Positions 23,595 through 34,497 of a stretch of 64,000 bases of DNA are shown here, in pieces. Position 1 is the stretch's first letter, and the number at the start of each line of letters is the position of its first letter. Below the pieces are notes generated by a model. The model ran no database searches. It saw nothing but the letters and a program-made list of their open reading frames with translations, and was not told the DNA's origin. The position numbers and the translations under genes are program-made. The DNA comes from Misgurnus anguillicaudatus (taxonomy: Eukaryota; Chordata; Actinopteri; Cypriniformes; Cobitidae), in NCBI RefSeq assembly GCF_027580225.2, contig NC_073339.2:42773501-42837500 (forward strand), read 5' to 3'.

Positions 23595-23849
23595 GGCCGC
23601 TTCTCAATCTGAAGGCCGCAGCCTCCGATGGTCGCATTTGTAGTCTGCATACGTCATCAAATCGGTCTTATTTCAGAATATTAACAATTATATACTTGAC
23701 TATTATGTTTAGTTAATCGTCAATTTATGTAATATGCTTATGAGTTGCAAGTATAATGCTCAGTTAACTGAAATAAACCAGGCTTCATGACGTATGCAGC
23801 CTGCATATACGACCTTCGCAGGCTGCACCCTTCGAATTGAGAAACTGCC
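23595..23849. mobile_element. MITE with imperfect 60-bp inverted ends
   Basis: The left end GGCCGCTTCTCAATCTGAAG and right end CTTCGAATTGAGAAACTGCC are imperfect inverted repeats. The arms continue inward to CTGCATACGTCA and TGACGTATGCAG. No target duplication is clear. Confidence 0.6.
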
Positions 23850-24936
23850 TCTATGCTGCTCTGCTTTCGCGTTTTCATTGCAACAGCGCCATCTAGCGTA
23901 TACAACGAGCAAACGATTGCACTGAATTACAGCATAAATTGTGGTTACTGTTCTGGTTCCACATCTTCTGCTGATCCTGGAACAGTCGAAAATGGCATAA
24001 TCTAAATCTCACAGAAGCTCCCAGGCAGCCCAGTTCTGAATGTTTAAAAACCTACTTTAAAATTACCATATAAAAACAAAGTGATAAGTAAAATGGTTTT
24101 AAATATTTGTCTTTTAACATTTAGAAGTGCTATATGAAATGTTAACATTATGTGAGTTCCAAGAAAGACAGCACGGTTAGTACACTACAGTACTGTGAAA
24201 AACAATAACATTTAATTTATTGCATTGCTGATGTATTTAATTTAGGCAGTACATGTCTATTCTTTTGCATTTTTGTGGACATCAGCCAATTAAACACAAC
24301 TATGATGATATACATTTTATTGCTTTAAATGAACCAATAACACATATAAGGTTTCACTATGTTCAGTAACCCGACCAGTGTGAAAGATACCTCAAATCTA
24401 ACTAAGCAATATCTTTTTAAAGATACATGCCCATCAGCAAGTTTAGACGTGTTTCTTTTGGTCCTTTTTTGGCGCATTTCTATTGAGAATTTATTGATTT
24501 TGGGTTAGGAAATGATGCAAGCCCAATTCAAACGTGCATCGTCCATATTAAACACCACTAACCAAATAATTTAATATACAAAATAAGAACTCGGTTTACT
24601 TTTGGAAAAAAGTTTATTGTGAAATGACTGTGTGAAAATCGGGAAGGGGGAATACTGGCGAACTGACCACAGCAACGTCATGTGCCTTTAACACACAGCC
24701 GATGGTGTTATTGTGACCCTGGATGGGCGGAGAAAGAGGAAACAAACCCTCACTTCATGAGTGGCTATTTCCTTCTTCCCCGGTCTCCATCCCACTGTGG
24801 ACAGTCGCCCCGGTTGGACCAAGAAGGCGGAGGATCGACTGCATGAGGATGTAACTTCCAAAAAGAGGGTAAGAAAATAAAACAAGGACAAAAGGGCAAT
24901 ATAAGAATGGTTCAGAAGTGACATCCCAAAGTCCTT
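23850..24936. other. Intergenic stretch between pcnp and the myosin light chain
   Basis: It holds no convincing gene. Open frames are short and unrecognised; the longest on the minus strand (78 codons, 24688-24924) overlaps the expected 3' end of the light-chain transcript and shows no domain. Confidence 0.4.
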
Positions 24937-24942
24937 TTTATT
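24937..24942 (-). terminator. Polyadenylation signal for the myosin light chain
   Basis: TTTATT on the plus strand gives AATAAA on the minus strand, 93 bp beyond the stop codon, a usual 3' UTR length for skeletal light-chain mRNAs. Confidence 0.65.
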
Positions 24943-25034
24943 GATTGGTCTTCATAACAGAATGGATGTCCCGACACCATGGGGTCTGCAGATATAATTC
25001 AGCCTTCCTCACCACTCTCACAACGGGCGGCCTC

Positions 25035-27523
25035 TTACACAGACATGATGTGCTTCACGAAAGCTGTAAAAGGAGAAGCAACGCATAAGGAAAGATCACA
25101 CAGATCGGCTCACCATACAAGGCGTGAGGTGGCTTCTAAAAATAATGATTTAATGATGAGCTTATTATACCACTCAGATTAGTGACATGATGTCTAAATG
25201 CCAATAAAACAGCGTGTAGTGTTATATAATCTGCCTTGATTAAGTGACAAAGGTTCAGTTTAAAGACTTTTTCGAATACGTACCCTCATATGGGATACTG
25301 CCGTTCTCATCTTCCTGTCCCTGCATGAGAGACTCAATCTCAGTCTCGTTCATCTTCTCACCTGTTAATGCAATAGAAGGGATTGGTTACATCTTTCAAA
25401 ATATTTTACTACGCCATTACCATGTTTTATTCAGAATATGGTACTAAAGTTATTCTATGGTTTTTTTTGGCCATAGATCTTGATAATAAAACGTGCACGC
25501 TTGACCCATAATTTGATTTTTAATTTTATGCTTTCATTATTGAAATTAATTTGAAATGCACGTAAAGCATCCCGGCATGACCCTCATGAAGTTGGTAGTG
25601 TATATCATAATACAATGCTTTGACACTTCTCCAATATTTAGTTTTAACTGGATTATGTCATGTTGTCATTTTCTTAGCATGAATAACTTCACTCACCCAG
25701 TGTGGACAGTACAATGCGCAGCTCAGCGCCCATAACTTTGCCATTGCCCTCTTTGTCGAAGACGCGCAGACCCTCAACGTAGTCGTCGTATGTACCTTTC
25801 TGCATGGCGTCAACGGTTTTCAACATTGGCAGGAAAGCATCAAAGTCAACTCTTTTGTTGGCCATATCTGTTTCGCACATACACAACTATTAAGGATTTG
25901 CAAACTATTTCGCATTAGAAAGCATGATATAAGGTAAAGGTCTTGCCATCAGCAGATGGGTCGCCCAGGATCTTCTTGACAGCACTGTTTGTGGGGTTCT
26001 GACCCAGGGCACGCATGATGTCGGCAATCTGGTTGTAGGCCACCTTGTTGTCACCAACTCTGTCGAAGAGACCGAAAGCCTCTTTGAAGTCTGTAAGCGA
26101 AAGAAGAAACTGTTTTAGTTATGTGAATGTAAATAAATATTTGTGTGGGTCCTATAATGGCTTCAAAAAAGCTTTGAGGTTAAGGGTAAATTGTACATGA
26201 TCATTTTTTTGTACAGTTTGACAACTGTACATGCAGTAAGGATAGGAAAGGGCCGCATGGGAGGCCGAGTTGTAATTAATCTGCTGACAGTAAAATAGCA
26301 CCCTACAACTTCTGCTCTACGACAGCTGTGCCTGTACGAAGGTGGGTTTAATGTATGATGTGACAGCCGATACCCTTGGAGAAAGTAGCCATTGCCATAC
26401 ATGGCTATGGCAGTCTTCGGCTGACCCAAGGCGAATGCAAGAATGCTGACAGCGGCGTAACCTACACCCAACCGCATGCTTTTTGCACCTAACTGAGAAA
26501 GAATTTCCAAAGGGGAATGGACTAGAGATGATTTCCTTTTCTTCTGTATTTAAGATATGGTGGGCTTCATCATTAAATGAAATGAATAATATAACAAATA
26601 ATTCACCTTCACAATTGTTTACATTAAACTTTTATTATAAGTTAATCTTTCTTTTCATAGAAAATCTTTACGGCATTATAAATGGCTTTTCTTTCACATT
26701 CTTTGCTTACGTCATGTTGATGACATAAGTTTAAGGATTGTAAAGAAATGTGCATTTATACATTGTAAGAAAAATAGACAATAAATTATCACTGGGGCAG
26801 TACCCTTAAAAATGCTCTAATATGTACCATTTGGGTACACATTTGGTTCCAAAATGTATATTTGAGGTGCCAATTTGTATTTTTGACAACTTTTTGACCT
26901 ATTTTTTGACAGTGTATACAGATACAAACATTCTTGCTTATTTATATATTATAATATATAATCCAAAGTCCTCTATACATTATTTTATCAATCCTCATCC
27001 TTATGCATCCCAACTAGCATGCTAATTTTAGAAACGCTCCAAATAGTTAAGACATTCCTGTGGTCCTCAAGCACAATACATCATACACTGAACCTTGTAA
27101 GATCACGATAAACACTTTTGTGGAAAATATTGAACACTTACCCTCAATCTGGTCAGCAGTGAATTCTCCAGCCTGCCAAAAAGACAACATTTGCATCAAA
27201 ACCCACTGGTACACATGCCAACATCTCATCATGACAAATCAATACAATACTAATGACATTACATTACATTACTTTACAATACATTTGCAAGCAAGCATTT
27301 TTGGGAAATCACGAAAAAAACTCCTTCCAAGCGCACATCTCCATTTCGTACAGATAGGGATGTTATTATGTTTTCTTATACCCAACGTCACCATTGTGAA
27401 ATTAAAAACGTTCAAAATGTCCCCGATTTTATTTTAGCTGGCCTTTTGCCAGTTTTTCAGCCAGAAGAGCGTCAAAGAAGGCACAGAAGAGAAAATAACA
27501 AGAGTAATCCAAGTACACACCAT
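25035..27523 (-). CDS. mylz3: Skeletal muscle myosin essential light chain, MLC3 type
   Basis: Six coding exons: 27523-27521 (the ATG alone), 27172-27142, 26090-25947, 25867-25697, 25361-25284 and 25063-25035, giving 151 residues. The protein starts [20 protein letters not shown] and ends FVKHIMSV, with four degenerate EF-hand units and no Ala-Pro-rich N-terminal extension, so it is the short (MLC3) form. It binds the myosin heavy-chain lever arm in fast muscle. All introns are GT-AG except intron 3 (25946-25868), whose donor is GCAAGA and whose flanking codon GAT is restored by the join. No MLC1-specific exon was seen upstream in the window. Human MYL1 likewise lies beside LANCL1. The symbol is the zebrafish gene this most resembles; assignment among fish paralogues is inferred. 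Confidence 0.93.
26785..26905. repeat. GGGGCAGTACCCTTA repeat, copy 1
   Basis: CTGGGGCAGTACCCTTAAAA followed by TATGTACCATTTGGGTAC is shared with 58.93-59.04 kb (CTGGGGCAGTACCCTTACAT, then GTGTACC words). It lies in intron 2 of the light-chain gene. Confidence 0.5.
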
Positions 27524-27610
27524 GTTGCAGGTTTGGGATGAGGAGCGAGGGGATGAAGTCAAGAAGCCGGAGTCCCAGGAGAGTGGTCCTGAACCATGGA
27601 CCAGGTCCTT

Positions 27611-27731
27611 CTTATTTATGCTATGCAAATGATGTCACGGGGCGGATCTAGTGACTTCTTTAACTTTCTTAGGTCAAGCTGGAAGGAAGGTTGCGGCTTT
27701 CTCCAATGCGCATGGCGCGGCGGTATTTTTA
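27611..27731 (-). promoter_or_regulatory. Putative promoter of the myosin light chain
   Basis: On the minus strand CATAAATAAG (27620-27611) is a TATA-like box about 90 bp before the ATG. ATGCAAAT on the plus strand (27623-27630) is a consensus octamer site, and CTAAAAATAC (27731-27722) is one base from the MEF2 consensus. These fit a muscle-restricted promoter; none is proven. Confidence 0.5.
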
Positions 27732-30700
27732 GATTATGCTCAAGGCTCCTTCAAAGATTCCTTGGCTTTGGTCAGCATTTTAATTTTAGTGGATTTTTTA
27801 CGCCGATTTTGCGCATTACACTCGTAGAGAGGGATGCAAATATACGCGCGTGAATCTCAGGTCTGCGTGTGAATTGTGGTTATAAATGGCAACACAACAT
27901 CTTGGGGAAGCTTTTGGTTACAGGGCCGATATTTTTAACATGCAAATAGTGGTCTCGGCCACTTATGGTTGTATGGCAAGCCAGGAAGAAAACTCCTCAG
28001 AGCCAGTTTATAGTGCAAATGTTTGAGACGTCACGGAGAGCGCGCGCAACATGAATTGACGCGTATTTTGTAAATATAGCTAATCACAGTTTAAAAAGTG
28101 ATGCAATAGGCTATTATAATGCTTAAAATATAATGATAGACATAGGCTATAAGAAGTTATCAAGTTAATAAAGTTTTTTTGTAAAACTGGCTTGATTTGG
28201 TTTATGTTATGAAAAACGTTTAGCATATTTGGGAGGTGTTTGACGGAGCTATCCGTGGTACTAAATGCACCACTTCAAGAGATCAAATAAATCAATGACT
28301 GCTTACTGCAAGATGATATTTACAAATAGTAGCCTATGCTATGTGAAATAGTATGCAGTAGCCTATTATAAACTTGTTTTAAGCATTACGAGTCTGTACA
28401 TTGTTCCCCTTCCTCACAACATTGTACGTTTATCTTTGGCTTTCATTTTTTTATCATTGGTTTTATCATTTTTGTGTGATTTACAGTTTTCGTGATAAAA
28501 TCTTCCTACATAATGTAAAGAACGTTCTTTAAACAAATAACCTTTAATATTGACTTGTAAATATAACCTTTATATATAAGTAATAAGTAGCATAAATGAA
28601 TAAGTGAAATGAAACTTTTGATTGATTTAGTTGATTTACCCTAAAACGTTTGAGGAAAAATATTTCATATTTCATTTCTAAACAATGTTTTTTATGTATT
28701 TGGTCTATGTGTTCGCGTGGTTTATGGTTAAAACACATTATTTTCCACATACCGTACATTTTTTATGGATTTGGTATAATACAATGTGTTCACGTGGTTT
28801 ATGGTTAAAAAACACATTATTTTCCACATACCGTAAATTTTTGTTGCTCCAGATTTCACTCTCTTCCTGAAACTCATGGATTTGAAAAGTGTTGTGTCCC
28901 TGATACAGCTAATCTGTATGTTGTGATTGGCCTGAATACCTTTGACGTCGGACGGAAATGTGACGCTCCTTACCATGTTTGAAAGATTCGTGCATGATGC
29001 AATGCTGACAGAAGTTAATTTACAGGATAATGTATCCTCTGTGCCTTTTGTTCAATAATAATAATAAAAAATAAATAAAAAAAGTTAATTTACAGGCTGT
29101 GAGTCTGAAGCGGGAGGAATTATGATAATGTCGGTCTTTACTACATCACCAATCCCAAGAAGTAAACAATCCGTGTGTTTGTTGTAGTCCAAGAAAAAAG
29201 ATTTACGGAGAAGATCATTTGTGCCAAGCTACTTTGTACCTTTTGCATATCGTTAACATTAGCCTACTAATGCACACCTAGTACACACTAAAGGAAATGT
29301 AAAAACTTGTAAAAAAATATTTACTTGACATCATTGAAATGAGTGGTAATGAGACCACATGACAACTTTCTTAAAACATATAAATTCGCTACATTCGTGT
29401 ATATTGTACTGTTTGACATAGGCCTGCATCATACTGTATATTGGGCAGTGTGCAGTAAGCATATTTCATTACAAAATAAAAGTCAAAATGACATCTAAAA
29501 CACACTTATTTGGCATTTTCTTGTTGTTTATGGCAGTTTGTCACTTCTGGTTTATTGTGGGAATGCACTCATTATAAAAATTTACGTAAGTGAAATGATG
29601 GTAATAGTTATCTTTTTTAACCTAATGGTTATCGTGGAAGCTCTTTGGGTGGAACATTTTTATAAGGAATCTGAAGAATTACACCTGGTTACTATGGTAG
29701 CCCAGATGGTGGCGGGGAATGACGTCATGCATTCTTATATTTGATCTTGTGTAGTTTTTTTAATACTCTGAAAAGTTGAAAAGGTCAGTTGTTGATGGTG
29801 TGTTTAGTTTACTGATGCCATTTATCTTATAATAAATATGCTAATTCAATCAGTTATGCAAGATCATTCATTAATGTTGTGTGCCCTACATTAATGTAAT
29901 GTTGTTATTGTTTGTATCTGGGGTGTACTTGTAGCACCACAGTGTGTCATATTCTTCATCAAGACAAGCTCCTTACCTTTTTTATTAATCCTTATGTACA
30001 TTTAATCTAAGTCTCTACGTTCCCCTGCGTTATGAGTGTGAGCTCTGATGTTTATTTTATTTATTAATTTTTTGAAGACAGTAATTTGTACATGCACACA
30101 AAGACAGGCCAGTTATTGAAAATGTGATGTATTGATGTTGTGTGATTATTTGTTTAGTGCCATGAGAATATAAATGCAAAATAATGCGCAAGAAAAGAGT
30201 TATACATCCATCTGTGTTTACATGAATAATGATATAGATTTATGCTGAATAATGTTAAGATAAATTACTTTATTGACAAAATATACATTTAATGCATTCT
30301 TAAGGTTTTCAATAACTCTGTATGGCAAATATCAAAATCTCTGTTGGTTCTTTGGTGTCTTTTACAGGCTGTGCTTCAGTCGATTAGATGGGTTACTACA
30401 AACCAACAGTACTTCCATTGGGAAGACATTCCATTCTTGCCTTGAGACATTTGCTCTTCTGATCTGTAGAAGTCATAAACTAAAGCCACACCCCCGGACA
30501 GATGAGATCTATATTTAGGCGTTCTCTTAGGGGGTGTTAAGTTTCTCTCCAGTACCTCATTGAAAGCTGGTAGCACCTCAAGGGTCGTTGACACGTCTTA
30601 ACATCCAACCAGCCAGAGAACTCCAGATCGTAAAGACACAGCGGCTCAGGTTACTCTGATCTTGGGTCAGCATGACAGATGTCCACAATTGCTGTAGCAC

Positions 30701-31489
30701 TAAACTAGACTGGCCTCAGATCAGCCATATGCAAGACAGGGGGATATGACGTTTAAAAAAAGCTGTCCTGTGGGCCAAGCATTGTCCATCGGGCCTTGAG
30801 AAAGTTTGAGCCTTATTTGGATTTGGCAGAAGGTTTCAAGTGACAGTAAATGGACTCCTGAACTCACATTTCTCATTTACGTTCAGGCTGTTCTTATATT
30901 TTAACAAACCACTATGACAAAGTCTATATAAGGTATTTTGCAGTGGGATCCAAAAAATCCAAAGTTAACATTTTTCATTAAAACTTATATTGTCATAATA
31001 ATTTGAGTGTTCTGAATTTTGAAATGTCTTACTTTTTAGAAAGACCCATTTGCTTTAATGACAGCATGCATTGAGCTGATGTGGACTGCACACATTGGTT
31101 CAAAACCTGATGATTGATGTGTACCCATGATGTTTCCAGAATTTTCCAGACAGCATCTTGTGTGCTTCACTGGAATCGAGGATATGGGGTCTTGCAAAGC
31201 AGTTAAAATGTGCTTACATTTGATCAGTAAGACTTTGCTTTAAACCCCTAAACTTTAAGGGGGCCACAGGTGGGTCCAAATTGTTTACATAACTATTAAA
31301 CCAACAATAGCCTATTCTAAAACTAAAATAATGTTGTTCAACTATACATCGTTTGTTATACACCATATTTCAAATCTTTTTTGCAGTAATAATAATGCAG
31401 CGCAGTAATTTATTCATTTGTGACATGTATGCAGCAAAGCAATGACACCTAGTGGCCTCTGTTGGTTAAAACCACTAAAAATGTGATGA
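27732..31489. other. Intergenic stretch with one short tandem duplication
   Basis: No gene was recognised. Small open frames (for example 29538-29744 and 30273-30518) lack known motifs. Most of the sequence is AT-rich and not obviously repeated inside the window. Confidence 0.4.
28687..28842. repeat. 77-bp tandem duplication
   Basis: GTGTTCGCGTGGTTTATGG at 28709 recurs as GTGTTCACGTGGTTTATGG at 28786. Both are followed by ACACATTATTTTCCACATAC. Two units with a few substitutions. Confidence 0.8.
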
Positions 31490-31722
31490 CCCAAAACTGT
31501 AAAAAATCTTTGCTGCTTTACATTTTTTTTTGTTGAATCCACTCAACTTACAAGTCATGTCAACTTACTATTATTTATCTTGCCTAGAAATTAGTTGCTA
31601 GATCTCAAAAAATTAATACAACTAATCTCTAGTCAAGATAAATAACAGTATGTTGAAATGACTTGTAAGTCAGAGTTGATTCAACAAAAAAAATTTAAGG
31701 CAGCCAAGAATTTTTTACAGTG
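31490..31722. mobile_element. Foldback MITE, ACTGTAAAAAAT ends
   Basis: ACTGTAAAAAATCTTTGCTG at the left faces AATTTTTTACAGTG at the right. Inner arms contain ACTCAACTTACAAGTCAT and ATGACTTGTAAGTC. A related partial copy lies at about 50.94-51.19 kb. Confidence 0.65.
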
Positions 31723-31744
31723 CGCGTTTTTGTGATTTTAATTT

Positions 31745-33240
31745 GAAATTTGGATACAACTTATGGCTTTATTTTATTTTTTTGCATTTAAAATATAATA
31801 AAATATAATCATTTTTATAGCATTTTATTATAAAATATATTTTTGTTGCATAATTGTTATTTATTAAAATAAACAAACTGCTATAACAATTTATTTATTA
31901 ACAACTACAGACAATTCAATTCAAAAACGTTAGGGTCTCTTTAAAAAAAAAAAACAGACCAAGATTTGTCTTCTAGACCAAAAATTGCTAGTTATATTAA
32001 CTTGGAGGCTTTATTATTATTTTTTGCAATTAAAATATAATAAAATATTTTCATATTTAAAGCCCTTTAATATAAAATATATATTTGTTGCATAATTTTT
32101 ATTTATTAAAATAAACGTAAACTGCTATAACAAGTTATTAATTAACAACTACAGACACTTCAACTCAAAAACATTAGTGTCTCTTTAAAAACAGACCAAG
32201 ATTTGGCTAATAGACCAAAAATTGCTAGTTATATTAACTTGGAGGCTTTATTATATTTTTTTTGCATTTAAAATATAGTCAACTATTTTCATTTTTATAG
32301 CCCTTTAATATAAAATATATATTTGTTGCATAATTTTTATTTATTAAAATAAACGTAAACTTCTATAACAAGTTATTCATTAACAACTACAGACACTTCA
32401 ATTCAAAAACATTAGTGTCTCTTTAAAAACAGACCAATTTTGGCATCTAGACCAAAAATTGCTAGTTATATTAATTTGGAGGCTTTATTATTATTTTTTG
32501 CAATTAAAATATAATAAAATATTTTCATTTTTATAGCCCTTTAATATAAAATATATATGTGTTGCATAATTTGTATTTATTAAAATAAACGTAAACTGCT
32601 ATAGACGGTTTCATCGGGCGCACGTGATACACGTCTGGATCCGACCTTTACTTCCGGTTTTCATTTTTTTAATGGTCTGACTAGTTGCTAAACTGATGCC
32701 TCGTCGAAAATAACAAATGTTTTGGTTTCCTAGGTAATCTATGTTTTTTTTTTGCTTGTTATATTAAACTACGTTTAAAGTACTTTGTGGTTATTTATTA
32801 TTAGCGGAGTTTACCGGAAGTTATGTGCGGACCGCGACAGCCGCTTGTTTATGTTTTTACTGCTGAAACCGTCTATAACAAGTTATTCATTAACAACTAC
32901 AGACACTTCAATTCAAAAACATTAGTGTCTCTTTAAAAACAGACCAAGATTTGGCTTCTAGACCAAAAATTGCTAGTTATATTAACTTGGAGGCTTTATT
33001 TATTTATTTTTTTGCATTTAAAATATAGTAAAATATTTTCATTTTTATAGCCTATTAATATAAAATATGCATTTGTTGCATAATTTTTATTTATTAAAAT
33101 AAACTTAAACTGCTATAACAATTTATTCACTAACAACTAGAGACACTTCAGTTCAAAAACGTTAGTTTCTCTTTAAAAACAGATTAAGATTTGACTTCTA
33201 GACCAAAGATTGCTAGTTATATTAATTTGAAGGCGGACAT
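31745..33240. repeat. Tandem array of about 238-bp units
   Basis: The phrase ATTGCTAGTTATATTAA begins at about 31983, 32221, 32458, 32969 and 33209, giving periods of 237-240 bp apart from one interval lengthened by a MITE. Each unit carries TTGTTGCATAATTTTTATTT and ATTAGTGTCTCTTTAAA. Five units plus a partial; AT-rich; no coding sense. Confidence 0.85.
32604..32873. mobile_element. MITE inserted in the tandem array (GACGGTTTCA ends)
   Basis: TATA flanks both sides (32600-32603 and 32874-32877) where neighbouring array units have a single TATA. The ends GACGGTTTCA and TGAAACCGTC are inverted. A nearly complete relative lies at 51194-51477 and a truncated one at 42101-42284. The TA-rich target suggests a Tc1/mariner-type mobiliser. 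Confidence 0.75.
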
Positions 33241-34497
33241 CACCTTTCCACCCCCCCGCCCAAGGGGTTAATCATCTGTTTAAAGTGCTCCTGTATATTT
33301 ATACATCTTCTGAAAGCTGGATAAATAAGCTTTCCATTAATGTATGGTTTGAATAATACAATATTTGGCAGAGATGCAACCATTTGAAAATCTGGAATCT
33401 AAGGGTACCAAAACATCAAAATGTTGAGAAAATTATATTTAAAGTTGTCCAAATGAAGACCATAGCAACACATATTACTAATGCTTTGATATATTTAGGG
33501 TAGAAAATGCACACAATATCCTCATGGAACAAGACCTTTACATAATATCCAAATGATTTTTGGCACAAAAAAATTCAATAGTTTTGAACCATATAATGTA
33601 TTGTTAGCTTTTACTACAAATAAACCCATATGCCTTGGTTTTGTGGTCCAGGGTCACAATTTGTAGTGACTAATTTGAAATCAAAGCAAGGAAGACCTAG
33701 TCTACCATGCCATCTAGTGAAGAAAAACAGCAATGGCCATTAGTGGCCATTAACTCCAAATTGAATACAATGCCGGCCAAACACATTTTTCTCTTATTTT
33801 TAATTGCTTTGCAGATGGAAATATACAAATAACAATGGAAAAATTAGCATTTTTGCAGCACATCCTCTAAAATAATCACCACCAGAAATATCCAGAAAAA
33901 AAATAATAGGCATTTTACTAATGCACATATGAGAGAAAACAATTTCACTAAAAGCTCACTAACAATGTTAAAGCTACGCTTTTTGTGGCAAGATTATCCT
34001 AAAATAGTGGACTCTATAAGAACCTCTGTGTACTTATAAGCATTAACAAAACAATGTGTCGTTTCAAAATAAATGCGTAAAATATTAAGTTCAATGAGTT
34101 TTGCGTTAATAACAAAACTAACAAGACTAACATGTGCATACACACCCACAGCAAAAATAATACAAAAACAGTGCAATCTATTAAGCAGATTTAAAACAAA
34201 TACGCCCCTTCTCAATATCGCCTAGATTCCCATCCAACTTTCATTATTCAGAAACATCCCTCTGATGTTACCGCTCCTGAATACAGACAGACCCAAGACA
34301 TGCAGACACACGTGCAGTGTGGACGGTACTGCTCCTCCATTAGATGTGTATACAAAGCTCAAGGGAAAAATCTCTGCCATCTGAAATGCATTAAAATTAT
34401 GCATTGTTAAGTTAGCATGAGGTTTAATTAATGGCATTAATAATAATAATATTATTAAAATTGCTGATTGGTTTACAAAAACAAGGCATATTTACCT
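33241..34497. other. Region downstream of the lancl1 stop codon
   Basis: Presumably it includes the lancl1 3' UTR. No single convincing polyadenylation site could be picked because several AATAAA-like words occur in AT-rich sequence. No other gene is seen. Confidence 0.35.

Noticed and set aside
31745..33240. CRISPR-like array
   Set aside because: Units are about 238 bp, tandem without spacers, in vertebrate DNA.
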